Below are positions 55,613-64,000 of a stretch of DNA of 64,000 nt, in pieces. Below the pieces are notes generated by a model. That model was not told the origin of the DNA and made no database searches. It was given only the letters and a program-made list of their open reading frames with translations. The DNA comes from Periconia sp. R9002 (Eukaryota; Ascomycota; Dothideomycetes; Pleosporales; Periconiaceae). The DNA lies in NCBI GenBank assembly GCA_023627715.1, contig JAMAHW010000029.1:342735-406734 (forward strand). Direction: 5' to 3'. The translations under genes and the position numbers were made by a program. Within the stretch, counting starts at the first letter, position 1. The number at the start of each line of letters is the position of its first letter.

Positions 55613-56303
55613 GGAGGCAGGACGAGCGTGTGGTCTATTTTTTCTGGTGTTGAGGGGTTGAGGCGCTGTGGAGGGTTACATGGGGGTTCTTTTTTGTGTA
55701 CATGTCACCGTTGCGTAGGAGGAGGGGTTTAATGAAGAGGGATGCATCAGATGGGTCATGAGGATGGGACTGTAGTCCTTTGCCATTTAGATTATGCAGG
55801 GTGGATATGTCGTGGACAAGATACGTGCTTCGCCGCGCTTTTTCGCGCCGGCGGTGAAACAAGGGGAATAATACTCTTGAAACAAGAATAAAAAAACAAT
55901 GACGAAACGAAACCAGAAGCCACCAGATCCTTCCTGCTAGACAGCCTGGTGCACCATTAAGATAAAAAAATATGTGGTCCCTCGATCCGCTCGTCCGCTC
56001 GTCCGCCTGTGCGTGACTGTTTCATGGGGAAGAACCGCCCATCATCTGCCTCATTCTGAGCAGAGAGTCAACTCAAAACAAAGGGAAATAAAAAGAAAAC
56101 ATTAAGAACGCCTGGTATCCATGCCGATGATGTCAAGTTCGTTGAACTGCCCGATGCCCCGATTCCATATCCTATGGTCATGATAACAAAAGAAAAGAGG
56201 ATGACGATCGCCATCCGCTGTGCCGCTAAACAATAAAAGGATGATAAAAAAAAAGAAAGAAAGAGGGAAATGCCTGGAGACTGTGCCGCGGCAGGGTTAG
56301 ACA
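55613..56303. other. Convergent 3' spacer, 690 bp
   Basis: A-rich stretches near 55895 and 56240 may be polyadenylation regions of the two converging genes. The small frames are not supported as genes. Confidence 0.5.
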
Positions 56304-57472
56304 CTACTCCATGGCGCTGAAGAGGCACACTTGTCTTGCCATCTGGCTAGCCAGCAGCAGCTCCCGGAAGACTTGATCGATTCCGCCAGCGAAATGGATC
56401 GTGTAGCTCTCAACTTTGCCCTTCCTCTTCTTCTCGCCCCACACCAGTTTGATGGGGCGTGCATCATCCATTCGTTTCCCGCTTCGACTTCCAGGTTTTG
56501 CCCAGTCTCGTTGGAACTCGTACAATGTCTCGGGCATGACATCATCATGCGAGTCTCCCGATTTCCAGACGAAACGACGGCCGCCATAAGTGAAGCGTCG
56601 TGGGGACCACGGGATCTTGTTCTGGCGGTCCGGGTACTCTTTTATGGGGGTAGAGAAGGGACCTCGGAGGTGAATGCAACGTGATTTGTAGGCGGCCTTG
56701 GAGTCGCGCTGTTTGTCCAGGCCCGAGAAGAGGATGTTGATGCATGCTACAGGGTATTCGGCCACGCGGAAGAAGTCTGCAGCCGTAACTTGGTTGTCGC
56801 CTCGATGGGAGGCTTCGAGCTGGTAAAGCGAGTACTTGTCCGAGTATTCACGTGCGGTGTAGATGAACTTGCGGCAGCCCGACGTGGACCATTCACGTGT
56901 ACGATGCAGATGGTAGGTAATGGGGGGCGCGGCGGGGTCCAGCATGGTGTAGTATGGAATATCAGGTGAGGGCAGCTCCTCCCACATGGGCGTGTAGGTC
57001 ATGGGAGAATAGCCGACCTGCCAGGTGAGGAGGTTGTGTACCTGGGAACAACATTAGGATATGATCATGGGCGAACATGGATTTCCGGAAGAATTTGAGC
57101 ACATACTGAAGATAGACTCCCGCTTTCTTCGTCCAAGTCGCCGTTGGCGCCCCAGTGGTTGGGGGCGGGGACGAAGACACACTCGTTCCCCTCCTCGTCC
57201 TCCCTCCCACTTCCACTTTCCAGGTGCGGGCGCAGTGCGCGCTGGCGCTCTCGATGGATGGTGATTTGGGTACGAATAATGCGGCGGTGTTCGTCGGAAT
57301 TCTCGTCGGGCGAAATGCTGGCGAGCGAGTGTTCGATGGCGTGTTCGAGAGCTTGGGCGGCGGCTTCGTGCTCCATGTACGAGGTGTCGTAGAGCTGGGC
57401 GTGCTCCGACTCGAAGGCAGAGCTGCGCAGGAGCTCCAGGTGGTCGGGGGACATGACGTCCATGGTTTCCAT
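56304..57472 (-). CDS. Conserved hypothetical fungal protein
   Basis: Two exons (57472-57107 and 57041-56304) encode 367 residues, joined in phase 0 to give SGSLSS-VHNLLTWQVGYSPMT. The N-terminal part is Glu/His-rich helical (EHAQLYDTSYMEHEAAAQAL; IRTQITIHRERQRALRPHLE). The C-terminal part has many aromatic strands (RRFTYGGRRFVWKSGD; TLYEFQRDWAKPGSRSGK; IKLVWGEKKRKGKVESYTIH). The latter may be a beta-barrel domain of the Tubby/scramblase kind, which is a guess from pattern only. No signal peptide. No known gene name applies. Confidence 0.65.
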
Positions 57473-60400
57473 GGGGAAGTTTGGGGCTCGACGGGAGCGT
57501 GAGGTTGGGTTGGGTAGGGTAGGGTAGGAGAGTGATGGTGGGTATGGTGACGGGTGAGGAGGGTGAGGAAGAGAAGGGTGGAGGAATGATGGTGGAGGCG
57601 TGGCAGGAGCTCGTATTAGGTAAAGAGGCAGAGGCAGAGCAGAGGAGGCAGCCGCGCAGGCCGTCGCTTACATGCACATGTCCAGCAAAGGATGGTTAGG
57701 TGGGTTGGGTTAGGTTAGGTACAGCGACAACAGCAGCAACAGGCAACAAACGAAGGAATTGAATGGGCAAGCAATTGAGGATGGGATGCAGGGCCCGGGC
57801 TGCTGATGGCGCATGGGACGATTGACTACCTAGGTAGACTAGCAGTGGGGACTGGCTGCCTCCTAGCTGAAGGGCCACGGCATCACGGTTCAGCTTAGCC
57901 ATGGCCCCCTGTTTGAGGTTACAAGGTGGCAGACGCTGTCACACACACACACCCCCCCGTTCCACCTGCTCAAATGCTCCTATCATCTCATCTCCCATCA
58001 TCAGCCCACCTGCGCTATCACCATCCACAGTGGAACCTTCAGCCAGTCAATTTGCTGTGTGGTACAGCCAAAGACAATACCTGTGCTGTGTCTTGTCCCC
58101 CGGTCACAGGAACCTCTCCGTCGGCTCGTAGGGCAGATGGTGGACGGCACGAAGGATTAATTGACCGTCATCTCGATCCACCACCACCGGGCTTGTTCCG
58201 TCTACTACTTCACGGGTACATCATGTACTAGGTATGTATGTAGGTGCTATGCAAGCCATCTATCTGTCTAACTATCTATCTATCTGTCCATCTAGCAGCA
58301 GCAGGGAAATAGACTCCAAAACACTACTCTCTTTTTTCTCCCCCTCACCAAACATCAAACGCCTAGAAGAAAGAATGCGCGCATCTCAATCTGCCCTCCC
58401 ATTGGCATTCATCTACAGCAGTACGCTACGTATCAACAACCCCATGATGCTCAAACACAGGGCGAAAGGCTAGGCATGGCATGGTTGTGCCAAGTGTCCC
58501 AGAGTGCAGCGTGCGTCGGCGCGTCCCCATCCATTCTCCATCGACGGCCGCTACGCTAGTCTGTCAACATCGCCCACACACCACCACCACCATCATTATC
58601 CCAATCATGCGCATATGCCTGCACGCCCGCAGTACAGTGCTGACTGTGTACATATTTTCCTCGGACTCCGACCTCCCAGTACCTCACATGGTCGTACAAA
58701 CAACCCCAATTCTGCCGATTAGCTTCTTCTCGAAGCCTCACCAAGTCTTCGATGCCAGGGGGCGGCGGCGGGCCTCCAGGGCTTGTGTGAAGTTTGAAGG
58801 CAGGGCGAATTGGTCCCCCCTCGCAAGCCGGCGACGGCGCAACGGATAATAAGCCCCCAACCAAGCACCACGGGCTTGTGGTACCCCGCCATCGTTGGCT
58901 CCCCGTTCCCCATCCAAACGCCCGTCCCAACCATCAACTAAACCCCAGGTCCGTAATCAACTAGCTCACCATCCGCCAAACTTAACGAGCCAACTATGGC
59001 AAGGAATCTCCATCCACACTCGGCCGTCCCTTTTCTCTCCGGATCCTGCCACCCGAACGTGTGGTGCCCAGGCACAAGACACACGAGACCTGCCCTCGTC
59101 CTGCCCCGCCATAGGCCAGCCTCTAGAACCCAGACGGTCCCGCCAAGCAGCCATCGGGAAAACTATGCCCCTTGAGACGGGTTTGACAGGCGTCCCAGCC
59201 GATCCACCTCCCCCCAGGCCCAGCCCTAGCCGCTTGTTGGGCCCGGCCATGGAGCCCCTACCCTCGAATGGACATCTATCTGGGACACTCCTGTCTCAGC
59301 GACATGGACTCTTCACTCTTCAAAGCAGCACCGCGTATTGCAAATTCACCAAACCGAGAGACGGAGCCCTCCATTGTCCCAACTGCTCCCTTCGGATGTG
59401 CTATTTAACCACCGTGCAGTTACAGTAGCATGTCATGCTATGCACTTTCGCCTACCGATGTCCAGTACCTGCAGCGCGCGCATGATACACAATCCAATCC
59501 ACGCCCGCCCGCAGCAACGCGTTGGATTGCAATCGACTGCTTTCTTTTACCAGACGTGATGCCTGCCTAACGTGGCTTGGCCCCCTTCATCCCTCGCTTC
59601 ACCTCTTTATCCACTCTCTCCATATCCGAATCCGAGCAAGGAGGGAAGGTGCAACAGCATGTGCACTCGGCCGTGCGCACTTTATTGGACGGCGACCTTG
59701 GGTGACATAGTTCAATGTACAAGTACATGGCACACATTATCGTCGTCGATAATCGAAATTTTCCTCTTTTTGAACAGACACCAAACAAGGGCAAGGGCAA
59801 ACAGTAACATGGACGGATCCGTTTGCTCTGCATACAACCATGGCAGTATCCTTTCCTTTTTGGTTTGCAACCCATGGGCGTCATTGCCTCGAATTACTTG
59901 TTGGAGAAATGGTGTTGATCGTCGGCCGCCGTGCAACGCAGCGCAACTGGGGAGATGCGCAATGCGCGGTGCGTGCGAGGCTTGCGACATTCGCGCAATG
60001 GGCCGACAAACGACGTCAGTCCCCTCCACCCGCTCCATCCAGCTAGCGTACCGCACCCCCTCCCCCCAACCGCCATAGTGCCGCCGTCGCGGATAGAACG
60101 GAACGAGCACGAGGGCCGCCCACGACCGACCAGATGGTTGACCCAACTCTTTAAACTTTTGCTTTAGCACAACGCAGCAGAACTAGGTGTTTGGCGTTAC
60201 GTTTTGGCGTTTTGGCTTTTCGGCTTCCGAGTCTGACTGTGCTGTCTAGTCAGTCCATGGAAAGCATCTGCTTTGCTATTAGGCAACCAGCGATATCGAC
60301 GTAATGCGTGAGATTTTAAGAGGCTTTCTGAGTGAGCCGACCGTTGGGTGGACGTGGGACGTGGGACGTGGGTGGATTATGACTGCATGTCTGTACGTTA

Positions 60401-61616
60401 CCTACATAGGCCTGCATGAACGGTGTGTGGGTTACCATGCCGGTAAGTCGAGGGATGCTGAATGCATCGATGTGACTGGATTAGGGTCACTACAGATGAC
60501 GTATCTTGTTATCTTTCCACGAGAGTGGATGTCCATGCAGCCTACCTACTTACATAGCCCGACGCAGTGCTTTGCTGTTTTCGTTTTGTTCCGTCCTGGG
60601 ATGATTCAGAAAGTCGCAAGTTGGGCTAACAAACAAGGCAAAGAGGCATCGAGACACCCTTCATCTGAACCCATGGATAAGCCCTGTCTGCTCTTTGGTT
60701 GGGTTTGCATGGTGAATCCAATCAAACTTGTCACAAGACAAAAAAACGATTTTCAAGGTTTGTTCCGATTGTCGTTGACCGGGGAGTGGGGCAAACCGTA
60801 CGTACCGTACGCCTTTGAAACGCTCAAGGTGTGCGGAGAAAACGGAACGGCTGAACGTTTTTTGATCGATGGACTGGCCGCGAGATGCTTGCTTTCGATT
60901 TGGGCCTCTGCCAACTCCCAGGCTTGGGAATGCTGGAAACGTCAACGAGAAAACAGGGTGGTCGTTGGGTGTAAGCGTCAGTGTAGGGATGCAAAGGCTG
61001 ACTTGACTTCTAGGCAGACACATTATGTCGTTAGGTTGGAAATGTAAGTCCGTATAGGTACATCCGTACCTGTACATGAACCTCAGCTGGGTTGCATACC
61101 TATGTACATGTTCTATATACCGCCTATGTACACATTGCCAACATGATACTCAACCACACCGCCTTTGAACTTCTTCTTCCCTAAGGCGAACTGGATGATT
61201 CTCAGACACTCAAAGTCGAATTTTATCGGCCCTATACTTGCTCATTCCGCCAACTGGTTACGTGTTGTGTCCATCCAGCAAAAATTTCCAATATTTTGGG
61301 ACAGCATGAACAAGAGCTAGGATCAGTCATGACAGGTGAAACGATAGTTGCTAGTTATCGTTTGATAAGTGTACATACACTTCAGAGTTGTATTCGAAAT
61401 CCATTTCCCCGTCATCGAGCAAGACGGTAGTTTCCAAGGTCGACAGTCCCGCCCAAACTTCATGGCTTTTTTTTTTTTGCCAATCTCGATGCCAATATCA
61501 TGGTAAGACACGGTGCGTATCCAGATGAGTCAACGACAGCTCAGGGTACAAATCAAAGCGGGCCAGGATCCGGAAAATGAGTATTCGAGGCGTAAGCGGA
61601 GCCATCACCGTGCAGA
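57473..61616. other. 4.1 kb gene-free stretch
   Basis: This is the longest stretch without a recognisable gene. It carries the perfect palindrome CTACCTAGGTAG at 57826-57837, short CA/CTAT microsatellites and C-rich blocks. The largest open frame, 60304-61047 (247 codons), has no family resemblance and no splice context. No tRNA-like cloverleaf was noticed. Confidence 0.55.
57826..57837. repeat. Perfect 12-bp palindrome CTACCTAGGTAG
   Basis: Self-complementary word, also related to words at 24175-24192 and 63252-63266. It lies about 350 bp upstream of the gene starting at 57472. Confidence 0.7.
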
Positions 61617-62514
61617 CTAGCATTCAATGTAACCGCTATCGCCATCAACATCAACGTCCCCATTATCACTAACGCAGACCACGGAAGGCGGCGGTATTAT
61701 GGGACTGCAACAAAATAATTAGTAAGAGGGGCCAGCGTTACACACACCGGGAAGTGACTCACCATAAGCCATCTACGGCCTGCACGACCTCGGTCTGGCG
61801 TTCCATGCACTCCCGGAGCATACCGAGCAAACCCACAATCTTTTGTCCTCGGACCTCGAAATCCTCACAGTCGCAGTATATGAGATCCTGGATGGTCGAT
61901 ATGGTCAGCTTTGCACGACATGGACCTAGCGAAAGCGAGATGATTCTTACATCCACGTCCGGTGGCTGAAGCGCCGAGTATAGACGTTCCATGCTCTCGC
62001 TGTGTTTGCAAACAGCAAGCAGCACATTTCCGCATATCTGTGGGAGAGTAGAGGTAGGTTCGGGGTGAACAGCCATGGGAGCATTCTGTTCGCACTGCAC
62101 CAGTCAGCATCCATACCAATCAAGCACAAGCCCTCCTTCTTCCAAGCATACCAAAATCTCCTCATCGCCAACATCCAACTTGACAGCTGCCTGGCGAATC
62201 CTCTCGCCCAAAGCCTCTAGTTCACTAATAATGCGCACGCCGCGCTCCACATACTCGGACAGCGACTTGGACGGCAGCGAGCGCGTGCGTTCGCGCACAT
62301 AGCCAAAGACCTCGAGCACGACAAAGACAAACGAAGGTAAGAGGACGAGCAGGGCGCACAGCGTCGTGCCCGCCGTCGCCGCAAAGCTATTGGCGGCCCG
62401 CATGAAGTTAATCACGGGCTTGACCAGTGAGGGCGCCCGGCTCTCGCCGCACTCGAGCGCCCACTGCACTACGATCCACACCACGGCTGCCTTGAGGAGC
62501 ACGACGAAGAGCAT
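61617..62514 (-). CDS. Small membrane hypothetical protein
   Basis: Exons 62514-62152, 62094-61951, 61887-61763 and 61704-61617 encode 239 residues. Two hydrophobic helices are visible: MLFVVLLKAAVVWIVVQWAL and AGTTLCALLVLLPSFVFVVL. A soluble C-terminal part is rich in short helices (RLYSALQPPDVD; QKIVGLLGMLRECMERQTEV). The splice joins are phase-consistent; without them the downstream frame breaks. I recognise no family. The first helix could be a signal anchor. The last exon, ending GYIEC, was found only by phase and is the weakest part. Confidence 0.6.
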
Positions 62515-62546
62515 GACTGACCGGTCACTCTGTCTGTCGGTGTCCC

Positions 62547-62550
62547 CGTG

Positions 62551-62583
<33 letters not shown>
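62547..62583. repeat. GT dinucleotide microsatellite
   Basis: About 18 GT units with one CG interruption, directly upstream of the membrane-protein gene. Confidence 0.95.
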
Positions 62584-63924
62584 ATGCGAGGTGGGGTGGG
62601 TAGAAACGGAACGGGCAAAGCGAGCGGATGTGGATGCGAATGCGGGAAGCCGACACCGGATCGGCTCAAATCAACGCAAAGAAACTCGATGCAGTCGGTA
62701 CAAAGGAGAGACGCTGTCTTGACCCTGCGCGTTAGCAGCAAGGACAAGGCAAGCAGAGCAAGCAAGCAAGCAGTGAGAGAAGAAAAAAGAGAATAAGGTA
62801 TAGGTATAGGTTCCGCTGCGTATATGGGGCTGGGGGCTGACTGGCGCTGCACGGCACTGCGCTGCACAGCTGCTCTGCACACACGGCTGATTGGGAAGAA
62901 AGGCGGTGTGGCGTCTGCTCCGCTGGCGTCTGAGCTGGGCCCTTGCGGGTAGCTGCATTAGTTTCCTCTCAGGGTCTTTTCCTCTTATTAACACTTTCAT
63001 CGCCTTTTCAGTGTGTTCTTTCACCATATGAGAGCGTGCACGTGGTTCAACCAATGGTTTGTTTAAACCAAATCGAGATGAGAGAAGTGGAGCGCGAGGT
63101 TGGGGTGGTGCAGGTTTGGTGGGGTTTCTACCTATCTTTTGAAACTAGTTTTATCAATCACACCACACCACACCACCCCCTCATCCGTCCGTACCAGCCA
63201 CCTTCCTTGACATGGTCTGCCATGGTTCACGCGCGTAATCGACCTCCCCGTTACCTACCTACCTAGTTACGTTTACGTTATGGTTGCGTACGGATTTAGT
63301 TATACTGTTGGTGCAAACTTTTGTCTTGTTCACTTGGCCGAGGTCCGGAATCTAAGATGGGTATGTACCTACCTACATGTACTTGTGTAGCTAGCGTACG
63401 ATAGAATAGATACCGCGGTTCAAATCTATACATACATTGCCTTTGCGATGACGAAAGGATATTTCAGTGTGTAGCTACATAGAGTATTACTGCTTGGAAG
63501 GGAAGACGTCTGTTTTTTTTTCGGTGTGTGGGAGGGGGGGAGGGGGAAGAGTGGATATTGATGTATGTATGTATGTATGTAGAAATTTACTGTCAAAGCA
63601 GCAAAATTGTGATCAACCGATGCAAATTGATTGAAATAACAATGCAAAATCATCAAACAAAGTTAAATCTTATCGTACACGGCCGTGAGGAGGCGTGGCA
63701 TGCTCTACTGGTATTATAAGTCCTGATATCCATGGTGGCGATTTCGTGTTGCTGATGGGATCAAGTTTTGGTATGTTCTGAGAGTTTATCGAGGTCTCTT
63801 TATGCATCTATCGTTTCTTCGTCTACTGCATAACATCTATCAATCAATCAATCAATCCCTCCATCTATCTCCATATCTATCTATCTATTAAACCCCACAA
63901 GTCCAAAACTACAAGGCGAAAAAA

Positions 63925-63926
<2 letters not shown>

Positions 63927-64000
<74 letters not shown>
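63927..64000. repeat. GAAA tetranucleotide microsatellite at the window edge
   Basis: At least 18 uninterrupted GAAA units, still running at the last base, so the true length is unknown. Confidence 0.95.

Larger units (their letters stand above)
62515..64000. other. Gene-free right end with microsatellites
   Basis: Contains a GT repeat at 62547-62583, a TACC array at 63252-63266, an ATGT tandem at 63560-63580, ATCA repeats at 63838-63855 and a GAAA tract running off the window. No supported gene. Confidence 0.6.

Noticed and set aside
60304..61047. 247-codon open frame on the plus strand
   Set aside because: No family resemblance, biased Trp/Cys/Arg composition, no splice or leader pattern. 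Left as an unsupported frame inside the gene-free stretch.
62469..62882. 137-codon minus-strand frame containing a His-Thr repeat
   Set aside because: The repeat is a translated GT microsatellite. The frame overlaps the leader of the membrane-protein gene and has no family.

Overview
This window is nuclear DNA of a filamentous ascomycete (Pezizomycotina). Genes carry short introns (about 50-105 bp) with GTAAGT/GTATGT-type donors. They encode fungal-type orthologues: VPS53, CPSF30/YTH1, TOP1, mitochondrial ATP synthase gamma, complex I 49 kDa, RPC40 and a choline/ethanolamine phosphotransferase. They sit beside typical Pezizomycotina accessory genes such as arsH, fungal bZIP, NmrA-like and EthD genes. 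Gene content and simple-repeat-rich spacers fit a Dothideomycete, but that class assignment is inference. No tRNA, rRNA or CRISPR array was recognised. Exon coordinates below were worked out by hand from splice signals and reading phase. Each multi-exon model closes in frame, with one flagged exception at 7509-9076.

Layout: 1-9.1 kb holds a left-truncated FAD monooxygenase, a DUF2235 hydrolase, an amino acid permease with a GATAAG site upstream, and a GH105-like glycosidase interrupted by an assembly gap. 9.7-30.7 kb is conserved housekeeping: CPT/EPT phosphotransferase, VPS53, a GH18 chitinase, YTH1, an NAD-dependent epimerase-like protein, TOP1 and ATP3. 31.8-42.8 kb holds a TPR-like protein, a coiled-coil protein, a head-to-head RPC40/NDUFS2 pair sharing a 240 bp promoter, a glycine-rich protein and a DUF7587-like protein. 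43-55 kb looks accessory: arsH, an MCT-type MFS transporter, a bZIP factor and an NmrA-like reductase all lie on the + strand. They are followed by short interspersed elements, a remnant secreted-protein ORF and small enzyme-like genes. 55-64 kb is gene-poor, with three hypothetical genes, a 4.1 kb gene-free stretch, many microsatellites and a GAAA tract running off the right edge.

The most notable observation is a short (about 90-105 bp) dispersed element present three times (34979-35082, 51137-51234, 51346-51437). Each copy is flanked by its own 12-14 bp imperfect direct repeat. Each carries a conserved hairpin, has sequence resembling Pol III A and B boxes, and ends in an ATTTCA-type tail. 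I interpret it as a small tRNA-like SINE family. Also notable are a 12-bp motif shared by the arsH and MFS promoters, and a duplicated, error-containing micro-exon around the sequencing gap.
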